A stretch of DNA of 64,000 nt from Cymodocea nodosa. Its lineage: Eukaryota; Streptophyta; Magnoliopsida; Alismatales; Cymodoceaceae. How positions within the stretch are numbered: the first letter of the stretch is position 1; each line of letters starts with the position of its first letter. The notes beneath the pieces were generated by a model. That model was not told the DNA's origin, made no database searches, and worked only from the letters and a program-made list of their open reading frames with translations. Where the stretch lies: NCBI GenBank assembly GCA_036874045.1, contig CM072337.1:5766001-5830000 (forward strand), read 5' to 3'. The translations under genes and the position numbers were made by a program. Positions 21,157-33,185 of this stretch are shown one piece after another.

Positions 21157-23737
21157 ATGTCAAGACGTGGTAGACTAAGCAAAGATTAGAAAAAAGAGAT
21201 AGAATTAAAAAAAATAGAAAGCGAGATTAAGGAAATATACTCCAAGTATACATTTTCTTCAAAAGTATTGCATGAAATTAGAAAATCTATTTAGGAAGAA
21301 AAGAATTTCTATTGGAAATTTATCAAAAATTATGCTGAAACACAATTTCGATTAAAACAAATAGAACTTTTTGCCTTGTATATATGGAAAAGAACATTAC
21401 AACCTAACCTTGAGGTTGTTTCTAGTTTGGGACAAGTATTAGAAAAATCAATATAGTCCATTATGTATTATAAAAAAAATGGAGACCTATGATAGAAAAT
21501 GCAAATAAGGAATTATCAAGTTTATATTCTCAGCATTATTTTTCCCTTATTGTTTTAGATGAAATACAAAAATTTATAAATGAATAGAACATATCAATAT
21601 GGAAAATAGGCCTTTAAAGTGAAGGTCCAAGGGTCTATCAATTGAAAATGGTAGAGGTTGATGATTTAAAATACTACATTCCATTACTGCAACCTAGCGA
21701 AGGACCATTAAAATCATAGGTGCCTCTTATAGGAGAAATAAAGCAAACTCTAGAACCTCTAGAAAAATCTGAAACATTACAGACATATAGTCGAAAGAAA
21801 AAGATAATTGAATATTTTAGACTAATTGCAGGTGCAAAGGGAATTTTGTAGCAAAGAGTAGAATCATTAAGGAATGGAAAACTTTGTTCCACATGCAAAT
21901 GTTGGAAAAGATTTCGTTACAAGAATATCAATAGATGTGATAAACCTTGGATTGAAAGCATGTACACTAAGGTATTGTGTCACATTAACCTATAATGTTT
22001 CTTTCAACATAATGGACAGTTTTTTATTATTGCAAGACAAAATTTTTTCTTTACTTTTTCTACAAAAACAGGAAATGTAAGAAATTTTGATTATTTTGAT
22101 ACATATACGGATGATATTGACCTGAATGATATTTTTGATGACATAGAAGTCTATGAATTTTAAAGATATATTATTTGAAGAGGTATAGAACTTATTCCTC
22201 TTACTATATCTTAATTACGTATAGATAATTTTTGGTATAGTCGCTTATTTCAATTTATATATATCTAGTTATGTCTTTTACAATATACATGTTATTTGTT
22301 AATAACTATATATAATCAGCAATTTACACAGTTTCAGCTAGAATACAATGTTGTTGAAGTTTCAAATAGATATACACAATACTTCTATACTAGAAATTAA
22401 TATAGAATATTTTCAAAGGAGACAATTTTTTAAAAATACTGTACAGATACCATAGATTAGTAATTTTATAGATATTGTTGCTGAAAATATAAATGATATA
22501 CACATGATTAATGTTGATACATTTGAAGAGATTCAAATAGATGTAGTTCAATACATTATTGAAGATACAATTGCAGATATTTCAAACAATTATACTGAAT
22601 TCAATAGAAATTCCATAAGTTCTGAAAGGTCTGAAAATATAGATATTAATAAAGAAATACAAATAAGTCCTAGGTTAGAAACACATGATAGGAAATTCAA
22701 AATTCTTAACAGAACTTAAAGGATAATACTCTTTTATGGTTTAGAAACGGATCTTGTTATGAGAAATTTCAGAATTATAAAACTTTTAGAATTTTATATT
22801 CCCGGATAGTTAAGTTTGAAGGGATGACACACATACAAGAAATATTTGAATTTCAAGGTTTGTTGACATTTATGCTACAACAACCAGACCATCTAACAAT
22901 ACCAGAAATAGTAAGTTGTTTTTATGCAAACTTAACAATTATAGAAGATATTCCTGTTTCAAATATTAAAGAATCAGATATTTAGTTAACTCCACAATTA
23001 TTATATGAAGTACTTGTTTTGAAAAATGAGAGAGTTAAGATATCAAAAAGAAAACAGATATATCAATTGAGATGGGATATAAAAACATTAGCAAAGTAAC
23101 CTGATGCCAATAGTGAATTAAGGTTATTAAATGATTTAAATGGCCAAGCTTGATTTATTGCAAAGATACTACATGCTTTGATTTTTCAGAAGTTTGGTCA
23201 TGGAGCTAAAGTTAGCAGATGTTGTCTTTATGCGACATATGCTTTAATTAATCACTTTCAAGTAAACTAGTATAATATTTTTATTTATCATATTCTGAAT
23301 TTGCAAAGTAAATTATTTTATAGTGATGCTATTTTAAGACTTGTGGCAAGTCAAATAGATATTACACCTTAGCTATAGAAAAAGATGAAATCACGATCTT
23401 TCTCTACAAAAAAATTACATAAATACTAGGAATTAGATCAACCTGGATTTCAAAATAGACAACAAGAACATTATTAGGATTAGCAATAATAATAATATCA
23501 ATAAGAACAACAACCACAATAGACAAAATAGTCACAACTTGAACAATAACAAAGACAACATACAATACATGAACAACACATAGATAGACATACAAAACAC
23601 ATACAACAGCTTTCACAAGTCTATACCATAGATTTAGATCAAAATACAGTTGATAGAATAAATAGAGTCAATATAGAAATTGCACAAAAGATTTTAAATA
23701 CTCTGTTAGATATATTTAGAAGACAACGAGGCTTGTG
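21157..23737 (+). pseudogene. Sirevirus 3' ORF (extra ORF after pol), broken
   Basis: Extra ORF in the place where Sireviruses carry a so-called env-like ORF. It begins MSRRGRLSKD at 21157 with basic helical sequence, is cut by many stops and frameshifts, and has an acidic middle (YTDDIDLNDIFDDIEVYEF near 22110-22160). From about 22790 it holds a domain with FEFQGLL, SCFYANLTIIED, LTPQLLYEVLVLKNERVK, LLNDLNG and YATYALINHFQVN, which matches the C-terminal domain of family G ORF1. The tail is Gln-rich, with most Gln codons changed to TAA/TAG, and ends RRQRGL-stop at 23735-23737. No membrane segment or cleavage site was seen, so the env label is not supported. Confidence 0.6.
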
Positions 23738-24000
23738 AGAGAAAATAAAAACAAATTATGTATTAAATGATATCATTAACTGTAATTTGTTGCCAAAAAT
23801 ATATAACTGTTGTATTTATTTCATTTATATATTGCAAGTAGTTATTATTTCAACAGTTTATATCCATGTTTTATGCACATTTGAAATTCTTTTTAAATTA
23901 TATACTTGGTATGTTTTCTTCCTTGCATGATATTAGTATTTTTTTTATAATGCCAATAAGGGAGAGAAAGATTATTTAACTATTAGGTTTTGCCATCGTC
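23738..24000 (+). other. Short non-coding stretch between 3' ORF and polypurine tract
   Basis: AT-rich DNA with no ORF or repeat that I could identify, ending in GTTTTGCCATCGTC just before the purine tract, wording also seen at the same place in SIRE1-like elements. Confidence 0.5.
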
Positions 24001-24014
24001 AAAAAGGAGAAGAT
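24001..24014 (+). other. Sirevirus polypurine tract
   Basis: AAAAAGGAGAAGAT directly before the LTR start TGTTAG, preceded by CATCGTC. This is the form known from Sireviruses (CATCATCAAAAAGGGGGAGATTG type). It primes plus-strand synthesis and fixes the LTR boundary. Confidence 0.85.
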
Positions 24015-25190
24015 TGTTAGAAATTTTGTTTGATGATGAATATTTTATTAAGTCTATAAATAAGTCTAAATATAACAGTCACATAGTTAAACGTTAACGA
24101 GGTTTAGAAAAAGTTGTATAGTTATGAGTTAACGTTTCTAGTTTCAACTACCTAACTTTAGGATAATTTTAACGTTTCTAGTTAGTTGAAGAGTTATGTT
24201 AAAAACTCGTATAAATAAAGTTATCTACATGTGTGTTTCTAACGTTTTAAATTTCCATGTGTTTTCCATGTGCATTCTGTAATGAAAAGTTGAAGAGTTA
24301 GATTATTTGAGTTTTTATTCACATGGATGGATAATTGTTTTAGTTATATAAAGTGACTAATGAACAGATAAGTTTTGTTGTTTTTAGTCATGTGTTTTGT
24401 AGGTGGAAGAACCTAAAGAGTTATGGATAAGTGTACAAGTTTTTATAGGTCTTAAATGATAAGTATTCAACTAAAGTGGTAACCTAGAAGATATTCTACA
24501 AATCTCTAGGAAGAAGAATTTTGATTGTTCTACAATAGGAAATCATGGAAATTCAAAATGATAGTGGAAATTCAAAAATACAATGGAGATCGTAGATAAT
24601 TTAAATTTAAAGTAGTACGTGGGATTATAAATTATGGATTAAGTGGATGAACATGTTGAGTATAGAAACATAATTCTACTACTATAAATAAAGGGTACGA
24701 GCTACACTACAACTATCCCAATCCTGATATGCATACTTACATACATACATATCACTCTCTTAAAATACAAAGAAGTCCTAAAATTCTCCAACATTAGATA
24801 AAATTTGAATCCCAAGCAAATTTGGAGGAAGAGCTACAATGAATGAAGTTTAGAAGATTCAAAGACAAGAGAAAAGAGATACAGAAGCTGAGCAAAAGAA
24901 AAGAAAAAACAGAAGAATTAGAAGCTACATGTAAAGGCCCAAGTTTGAAAATACAATTCAAACAAGATTAGAATAAGATTTTATTTCATATTTTAATTGT
25001 ATCTCATATTGTATTGTATCAAAACTAACAAGTAGGGAATTGTGTTGAAAAATGATTGTAAATTAGTTTTTTAGTAAATAAAGATTAGAATTATATTTGT
25101 GAGTGTCTTGTGCTCTTGTTTTATCTATAATAAATTTTTAATTTCTAAAGACATAATTCATCCCCCCTCTTGTGATACTATGATCCTACA
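24015..25190 (+). repeat. Sirevirus 3' LTR (1176 bp)
   Basis: Starts TGTTAGAAATTTTG after the purine tract and ends TGATCCTACA. The last 400 bp match the minus-strand LTR at 4119-4500. The part at about 24140-24430 also matches, in reverse complement, the family G LTR segment at 32430-32745 and 38290-38540 (see finding). Downstream DNA is family G 3' non-coding sequence. The 5-bp word after it is TCTTG; the other end of the insertion is not available for a target-site check because the element is truncated at 18085. Confidence 0.85.
24681..24694 (+). promoter_or_regulatory. TATA box of Sirevirus LTR
   Basis: ACTATAAATAAAGG two thirds into the LTR, followed by GGTACGAGCTACACTAC, a plausible U3/R boundary. 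The minus-strand copy has TATAAATAAGCC at the matching place. Confidence 0.6.
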
Positions 25191-25564
25191 TCTTGTAACT
25201 CTATTAATGTCTTCCAAACTTTGTTCCTGATAAGTCCTTTGTTCACTAAAATTAACAATATAGCAAATAAAAGGAAAACTTATATTTTTATATATGCATT
25301 GTGTGGAACCTAGGCTCTTACATCTTTTGTAACTCACAAGCAAGGTAGTTAGTTTCTCAAAATAGATACCAACAAACTGGATTGATGATAAAAATTTTAT
25401 CTTCAGTTTTTTTTGTAAAACAACTAAAACATAATGTAAACAAAAAATGACAACATATACTAATTTTTTCTTTAATTCATAAATACAAAAATAAATCACC
25501 CATATAGAAACATAGTTTAAGAACAAGACTAAAAGTAGTGATATATGGAATGAATGTGTTAGTC
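25191..25564 (-). other. Family G 3' non-coding region, remnant
   Basis: Matches the start of the 3' non-coding region (34727-34984 and, inverted, 7171-7440): the phrase TGTGTGGAACCTAGGCTC...CTCACAAGCAAG...AGATACCAACAAACT is shared. It is cut at 25190 by the Sirevirus LTR, so the rest of the 3' end and LTR of this minus-strand copy are missing. Confidence 0.7.
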
Positions 25565-26625
25565 AATTCAAAACCTTTAGGCATCATCATTGTAACTTTT
25601 AATTATACTTCTATGGTATTTGCTTGTTTTTTCAACTAATAAAAATGTAAAATGTTATCAACACTAAAAATTAAAGTATTTCCATTGATGAAATTAAATG
25701 TGGATATTGTTCTTTTCCTCGACCATGATGATATAGATGATTCTATTTCCAAAAATAATTCAATGTACGTGTCTCTTTATTTCTATTCATTCAAGTCTTC
25801 CATTATCTAAATTTAAAATTTCATAATGTCATCCCACCGTCTTATTAGACATAAAGTAGGATAATTAGATTCATTATACTATAATCCCAATTGAATTTTT
25901 TCATATTCGGTAGATGGTGGTTCAGCTATAATTTGAGATATAAGTAAAATTTCTACCATTTCATCATAACTATTAATACTCACTATGTATAGATTGGATC
26001 TAAATGCAACTAATATATTTGATACTAGATATATTAACCATCAATGTTACATGAGTTTTGATAATTAATGTTCTATTTCCTCGATATGTTATAGTATTCT
26101 CATGTCAACATCTTTCCTTAAAATTGTAAACATTTAGACATAATCCTTCATCCCAGTTTTTAGTTGGTCTCTAATAAAATAATTTATATGGTATAATTGA
26201 ATTTTAATAAAAAAATGTTAATGTAGCCCCTGAATTGTCAATGGAAACTTCAAAGGTACTAGGTTTTTCAATACTAAATTCCTCTTTAGTGACAAAATTT
26301 CTAATAAAAATATCTAGTAAAAGCATATGACATCTTAATTTAATTCTATGAACGATCAATCCTACATCACTTCCCATAATATAATCTACTTTTAATGAAT
26401 TAGGTGGAATTCTAATAGTTTCTTCTATATTCATAATTTACTATACTATGACTAAATAATTTCCATAAGAATCTGTCACTTATATTAGTCATTTTAGAAG
26501 CTTATTGTCTATGGAAATACCTTTCTATTATACAATCGTTAATCTACTTTAAGACACATCACAATCTACACAAATCTTTGGTTGACAAATAACTTAATAT
26601 TTCTCTCTATGTAGTAGTGGCAAAT
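25565..26625 (-). pseudogene. F-box/FBA ORF of family G, near full-length but broken
   Basis: Minus-strand copy of the F-box/FBA-like ORF, from an F-box remnant (KDLCRL near 26610) through RFLWKLFSHS, then an open stretch of 76 codons (26434-26204) with NIEETIRIPPNSL, VGLIVHRIKLR and DIFIRNFVTKEEF. This last block fits the 'GLxxLR..iLLWNPSTREW' part that starts FBA domains. The C-terminal half reaches the final PKGF codons near 25575. Frameshifts and stops are frequent. It lies in the same orientation as gag (26936-28265) and just downstream of it, as in the plus-strand copy, so the order gag then F-box is a family feature and not an accident of one locus. Confidence 0.65.
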
Positions 26626-26935
26626 TCACAATTTCCAATTAATGTGATTCATTAATTAGTAACATAAAAACAAAAATTAACATTAATACTTAACCTGCTA
26701 CTCGACTAGTTAAGTGGTAACTTAACAGACTAAGTTTTTTGAGTTAAACTAAAACTCCACAAACTTGAGGACAATAATAAAAACTATTTTTGTTATATGC
26801 TTAGAGTTTTCAACGTTTTGTTGTTGTTTTTTTTATTTATATTTTTCTATAGTCTATATATATATTATTAATAATAATCACTAACTTCATTCTACTTCCC
26901 TCCTATAAGAGGTATCAATTTCATTTATATTTCTA
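26626..26935 (-). other. Spacer between gag and F-box ORF (family G)
   Basis: Non-coding, colinear with 45768-45988. It holds a cluster of short inverted motifs at 26695-26770 (TTAAGTGGTAACTTAAC, GAGTTAAACTAAAACTC). No ORF. Confidence 0.55.
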
Positions 26936-28265
26936 TTTAAAGGATTCGATACTGATTGACTTGGTAATCCTCTTATAGGTCTAATTTCAATTAGTTCTTT
27001 CATTTCAAGTGCATTTCTATTCATATTTTGATTTTGAACTGCAATATTCTAAAATACCTAATCTAAACGATTGTTCAAGTGTTGAATTACCTTTTCCAAT
27101 TTATCTATTCTAGTCCCTTATTTAATTAATATTTCATAATTTTGATTCTTATCATTTATATTCTCTCCTTCTTGGAAATTGTTATTTCTCTAAGATAAAT
27201 TTGGGTAATTTCTCCAATTAAAATTGTAAGAATTTCTAAAATTATCACTTTAGTTTCTAGTATATTTAACATCTAAGTCATTCATATTTACATTTTGTTC
27301 TGCTAATTTTTGATTTAATGATAACTCTTCTATTTTCTTTGTTAATACATTTAACTTGACTTCAAGTATAGTGTTTGAATCAATTTCATATATTCCTTTA
27401 GGTAATACTTTTCTATCTAAAATAGCTTCAGCTAAATTTTCCCACTAAACACTTCTTTTGCAAAGTTTTCTAAATACACTCATGCTTTAGAATGATTTAG
27501 AATGCTTTAACTTGACTACCCAGTTTTAGAAATCCATTTTGACATGTAGATTCTAACAAAGATTTTGTTGCTACATCTATTCATTCATAAATTATACCTA
27601 TTAATTGTGCTTTACTTATTGCATGGTATAGACATTGAGTTAGTAAATCTTTAAATCATTCAAAAATTTTCTAGAATGATTCTCCTTGCTTTTGGCTACA
27701 CATTAATATTTCTTTTTTCTTCTTTATGGTTTGGTGAGTAGGGTAATATTTTTCTAAAAAAATTGAACAAAATTCAATAAATTTAGAGATTGAATTAGGA
27801 GATAAAGCATATGGTCATCTCTTAGCTATATCTCTTAAAGTAAAAAGAATGTATCTAAGTTTAATAGCATTTATACTCAGATTAGGCATTCTCATCATTT
27901 GACAAACCTCATTAAATTCTCTAAGAAAATAATAGGCATATTCTCTTTTTAATCCATAAGTGTAGTAATTGATTGATATAATTAGATTTCAGTTCAAACC
28001 TATCTCCTTCAAATGTTAGTAATCATATGCATGAAGGTTTATTTACTAATTCAAGATAAAGAATTTCTCCTAATGGTCTTTCTACTAGAGCAGCCATTTC
28101 AATGTTTTCCTTTAATGAAATGTTAGCTATATCTTGAAGGATTTCGTTAATTTAAATTTTAGAAAATTTGACAATCTATTTTTGTATTAAATAATCTTGC
28201 TTAGGTGTTTTAACTAATCTTTTTATATTGGGAGAATGAATTTAGGTATTCATAAACTTATGACA
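26936..28265 (-). pseudogene. gag: Family G gypsy gag, minus-strand copy
   Basis: Full-length but decayed Retrotrans_gag-type gene, colinear with 44441-45767 and 16979-18084. The reverse strand shows the START-side block with FEGDRFELK (27990-28030), the REFNEVCQMMRM block near 27905, AIKLRYI then LKDIAKR near 27830, the QKQGESF word near 27700, and the YNFNWRNYPNLS-like signature near 27190-27230. Stops are mostly TAG at places where other copies have CAG or TGG. The product would be a capsid protein; no protease domain follows in any copy, instead the F-box ORF comes next. Confidence 0.75.
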
Positions 28266-29229
28266 TATATTAAATTTCAGAAGTTAATACATATGCAATG
28301 CTTAGCTCTGATGATATTTGAAGTCATTGACAGATGAAGTTCAATCAATTGCTCCTCCTTTTAGTTCACCAACGAGTGCTCTTCTCTTCACTTGATATTG
28401 GTATCTAGTTTATAACATTCTGTTTTACTTTTATAATGCTCATCCATGTTGTAGATATATCTCATTGCAAGAACGTGTCTTATAACGTGTAGTATGATTC
28501 CTATATTTATTATGAATGCATGCACCACTTTTAATTTTAAATTCTAGTAACCGCTAAGCACACAAAGTCTTATTCGTGGAAAGAATATTAACCATTCTGC
28601 TAACTCTATAGACTAACTTTGTTGAGTTACAAATAACTCAACGGAGTGACTTTGGTTACTATTTCTAACTTAATGAATTAACCTCGTTTAGTTAATAGTT
28701 AACTCAATGAACTAGCTCAGGCTTCTATTCCTTAACTCTATAGATTAACTTCGTTGAGCTATAGATAACTCAATGAAGTGACCTTATATTCTATTACTGA
28801 CTTTGTAGAGCTAAGCTAACTCAATGAACTAAGTTCATGGAGTTAATACTTAGGCAATTTTTCACTAAGAAACACACGTCTCAAATTAACTTTCTATATA
28901 CTTCTTGCATTTCATTTTGTATATTACAACATGAATATGGTTAAATACATAATCATTCATGTAATTAATTGATGTTCATAAAGAAAAGTTCATATCATTT
29001 CACTACATTTTTAATTATCATATTTCACATGGTAATATAATTTTCAAACAAATATATATATATGTTTAGAATTCCAATACACTTTGAATTAAAATAATTA
29101 TTCACAATCATATTGATTGTCAAAATTAAAATTTCAAAAGCATATTGATTGTCAAATAAGCGTACAAATATAGATATTGTTTGATTTACAAATGTGTAAC
29201 TTCAGTTATTACAAATTCCTACAAATTAA
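28266..29229 (-). other. Spacer between ORF1 and gag (family G)
   Basis: About 960 bp, colinear with 43370-44440 of the plus-strand copy. It contains a conspicuous cluster of short inverted motifs at 28595-28860, with at least six units of the type GTTGAGTTA / TAACTCAACG separated by about 10-25 bp. No ORF is conserved among copies. Confidence 0.6.
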
Positions 29230-31095
29230 TCTTTTCTTTTCAACTCTTCTATCTCTTTTAGAGCTTTGACATTTGCTATTACAGTTCAGCTATACGATCC
29301 CAAGCCAATGTAGAATTTCTAGAAGGTTCAACAGAAAAAGTGGCAATAGTAGTAGCAGCATAATTTCTATATTCTTTCATAGAGATAGCTCTAGATTTGA
29401 TCTTCTTTGATGTTTATCTTGTGAAATAGATGTCTTCCATCATCAATAGTGGTATCAAATCTTCATAAAAAAGTTTTTTCTTTATTGCGTTAAGCTTGGA
29501 GATGAATATCTTACACTAATTTACTTAAATTTTATTAACAACTGCATATGTGGCCCACTTGATAAATTGATTCAATTTTATATCATAGCCTTGTCTTTGA
29601 TAAATAGTCTTTACTAGTATAGTAGCTACCATGTGTGCCTTTCCTTTTAAGTACTTCAATCTATTGAGTAATAACACACAAGGATCAATGACTATGCACT
29701 ATTTAATCTCCCCATTCCATAATAGTTGTTACTTCAAGAATTTCTATTCCTTCATTCTTAAGTCCAAATAACTTGTAGAGAAGCTTGAGTGTGATTTGTA
29801 TATCAACTTCCTCCACATTGGAGATTAAGATTTCATTTTCCTCTTTCAAACTAGCATAAAAGTAGGGCATTAGGTTTTCATATACTGCATGCCTATTTGT
29901 TTTTAGAATCAATTTCAGTAGGCCGTAGAATTCAAATAATTCTCTATATCTTCCATCCAATCTAGTAGACTAGCCTATTGTAAATAATGTCGTGCCCTGT
30001 TATATTTTAGTATTTTTCAAATGCTTTCTAACTCCTAAAATGAATTACATTCAACACTATTGCTACAGAGGGGCCAGGAAATAGCATTGGTTGCTCCATA
30101 AGGGCTTGCTCTTCAATTTCCTTCTCAATTTGCAAATGTTGTTGCTGAAAAGAAGATATCTCTATAGATTCATGTTCTTCAATTTTTATAAGTGGTGGAG
30201 AGTTTGTAGCACTTTCCACACTTTTTGTCTTTAAATTATTTAAATATTCTTGAAGAGTTTCATCCTCTTCATTTGAATCTTCTGAATTTTCAATTTATGT
30301 TTCTTCTTTTTCAGCTTCCTCTTCCTCCTCTTCTCCAATCTCCACAGTTAATGTCCTTTTCTATGTTAGTGGAGGATTTGGATGTAGACTCGAGTACAAT
30401 AGATTCTACCCTTTCAAATTCTTCTTCTTCTTCTTGTGCTACACTTGCTGCTCTAATTCTTCATTTGATAATAAATCAATGTATATGGGCTCTTTTCACC
30501 TTTCTTTAAAAATTGTAGGCTCCTACTTAATAGTTTGAGTCTCAGGAACTTTTTTTTTCTCTTTTTTTCTGATTAATTGTGTTTGTTGTGCCTCTTCTTC
30601 CACTTCTAATAGTAAACCTACAAAAATGGGTTATCTATGCCCTTTTGTAAAAATTGTAGGCTTTGGCTTAACAGTTGGAGTCTTAGGTGCTATTTCTTCC
30701 TTTATAGCAACTAACTTTGAAGGCCCAACTTTAGCTTCTTTTTGTGTAGTGGTTGGTGTTATTCCAACTGCTACACAATATTGTTCTACTTTAACTTCAT
30801 AATAGACTTTTAACTTATCTTCTACTTGTTTCTTCATCATGGCATCATATAAAATAAGTACTTTAGCTATAGCCATGGTTTCTTCATCTCTCTAGTCCTT
30901 ACAAAGTTGAATTAATCTCCCAAATTCTTCATCTTGCTCTTCAAACACAGGTGTATGAAACTAAACAGTTACCCTTGGTGTTTCTTGTTATTGTGAGGGT
31001 CTAACATGTTCTTGCTCTTCTTCTTATTGTTGTTTATTTCTATATTTTTCCATAGTAGGCTATGTTCTTAAGGAACCATAGCTTGGATTTACGCC
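29230..31095 (-). pseudogene. Family G ORF1 with C-terminal 'plant transposon protein'-like domain
   Basis: Minus-strand ORF1. The N-terminal part has a helical Lys-rich block (VLILYDAMMKKQVEDKLK), then acidic linkers with two SUMO-interaction-like motifs: PIFVGLLLEVEEE at about 30628-30590 and EPIYIDLLSNEE at 30492-30457. The C-terminal part (from 29975) reads RELFEFYGLL, YENLMPYFYASL, NVEEVDIQITLKLLYKLFGLKNEGIEI, which resembles the Pfam 'putative plant transposon protein' domain (FY..L near the start, then a '..is...in..lgl' block). The same domain is seen at 35980-36775, 42700-43369 and in the Sirevirus 3' ORF. Several stops and frameshifts. It starts only about 35 bp from the LTR end at 31129; no clear primer site is left here. 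Confidence 0.65.
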
Positions 31096-31128
31096 TAATT
31101 AATTCTAGAGTAACTTTGTTATTAGGTT

Positions 31129-33185
31129 GTATTGGGTTTGTTAACTTTTGTTTTTGTGCTTATATCAACAATTGCTTTTAGAAGTAAACAAACAATCTTT
31201 CACACAAATAAGATATTAAGTCCAATTTGTATTTTAACTGCAAGTGCACAATGTATATTGTATTTGTGTGCAAGTACAGGTCGATCCCACAAAGAGATTG
31301 AGTAAGAATTGTGTACTATTCCGATTTTTATATTGGAGTTTATGTTATGTGTTCAATTAAGCATTCCGTTGAGTTAGAATTAACACAACAAACTTAGTTC
31401 GTCGAGTTATAGTTAACTCAACGGACTAACCTCGTGGACTTAAGTTAACTCCACGAGCCTATTTTTCCAATTAAATACTGTTATTTCAAAGAAATTTGGC
31501 CAACCATTGGGCAGTTCCACAGAATGTAAATAACATCAATTAAGCTCTTTAATGTTAGTTAATATTAAATTTATTATTAAGCAACACTAACATTCAGATA
31601 TTTCAAACAGTAACCATTAAAATTTTTAAGTATCTGGAATGAATCAATTTCAGTAAAAATAAAACTATTTTCTATTTTCTGAATCAAACAAACATAAAAC
31701 ATTCACAATACTAATAATGATAACATTAATCATGATACAAAATAGACAATACAACACTTTAATACTAAATGTCAACACATATAGTTCGTTGTTTTTGGTA
31801 TTTTTGTTTTGATATGTTCCTAAAGATGAGTAAAAGGTGAAATGTAAAAATATCTATCGACAGTAAAAACTTTCGTCACTACATGCGATGCGATTACACC
31901 ATTGAAAACTTAACCACTTACAATCTTGCTACCTCTCCCTATAGAATCACAAATCAAGAATTATAAGATGACCTCCTCTTCAGCATATTGGCATCAACCT
32001 AAAGGCTAGAAACTTTACAACCTCTTGAGATATGAGTCAGTGCTTGGTGAAAATGGCTTCCCTTCCCACGACGCAATCACTCCTCACAGTGGTTGTTAGT
32101 CACTATGTTTGGCTTGGAATCGACCCAACATAAGGAAAGTATCCTTACAGACCTCCGATGGTTGGTGACTTTGGTGGTGGTGTGGAGCTTCAGGGAACTT
32201 CCGACGCTTCTTGCAGTTAGCGTGGTTCTCCACCTCTGCACACACACTTTCTTCATCTTTCTCCTATTCTTTTATATTTCTTTTTGTAGTAACTACTTCT
32301 GCTTAGATGATCAATTGGATTTCCTTCATTCATATCAATGATGGTGATTTCTTATTCATTTCACGAGTGAATTCCTACATGATACGTGCAATCATGGTTT
32401 TCCTTTGTATTGTATCTTCTTGTAACTCTTCTAGTTCTTGTAAGTCTTCATTTTAGTCAAACACTTATCTGTAACTCTTCGAGTTTTTGCATCTACAAAA
32501 CACATGATTGAACATAGAAAACTTATATGTTCATTAGTCATTTTATAAAACTCAAACATTTATCAATCCATACGTATAAAAACTCAAATAGTTATCTAAC
32601 TCTTTGATTTTCATTACTAAATGCACATGGAAAACAGGTGACAACTTAAAACATTAAAAATACACGTGTAGATAACTTAACTATACGAGTTTTTAACTTA
32701 ACTCTTTGACTAAAATGAAACATTAACTATCCAAAAGTTTACTTTTCCTATTTCTGCATAACACTAACATAATGCCTTACTTCAGTATATATTCAAGTAA
32801 CTCAACGTGTATACTTATGCTAACTTAACGAGTTATACATGTACAATTCACGTGATATACTAAAGCATTTAAATTCAACAGATGTACTCTAGGAAATAAT
32901 AAAGTATTCTTTAAGCATTAAAAACATAACTATCCAATACATGCAATATAACTCTCCAAAATAATAGAAAATTTGGATACTTAGGAATTTCAAAGCTTAT
33001 AATTTACCGACAGTTCAGAAATGTACTTAATTGACGCTAATTCCTTGAAATTATGTAGATTCCTTCATTAAAGCATATAACAATGCAATTATAACATAAT
33101 GACTTAATTCTCATATGATAAGCTAAATATTATGCAATTAACCATCATTTAACCATTAATATTATGCACTTTTTCATTCTAAACA
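31129..33185 (-). repeat. Family G LTR shared by two tandem copies (2.06 kb)
   Basis: In the coding (minus) direction it starts TGTTTAGAATGAAAAAG at 33185 and ends CCAATACA at 31129. Upstream in that direction are the 3' non-coding region and F-box ORF of one copy; downstream is ORF1 of another. A single LTR between two internal regions is the expected product of recombination between tandem elements. It contains the Sirevirus-like segment (about 32430-32745), the GC-richer block (32030-32340), and a short inverted-motif cluster at 31370-31460. Confidence 0.8.

Noticed and set aside
23404-23616. Val-rich minus-strand ORF
   Set aside because: Shadow of the decayed Gln-rich tail of the Sirevirus 3' ORF on the plus strand.
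21157-23737. Calling the Sirevirus 3' ORF an envelope gene
   Set aside because: No signal peptide, membrane segment or cleavage site could be seen, and its C-terminal domain matches a domain in gypsy ORF1 instead. Only the position agrees with an env-like ORF.
30225-30509. Ser/Leu-rich plus-strand ORF
   Set aside because: Antisense shadow of the acidic ORF1 on the minus strand.
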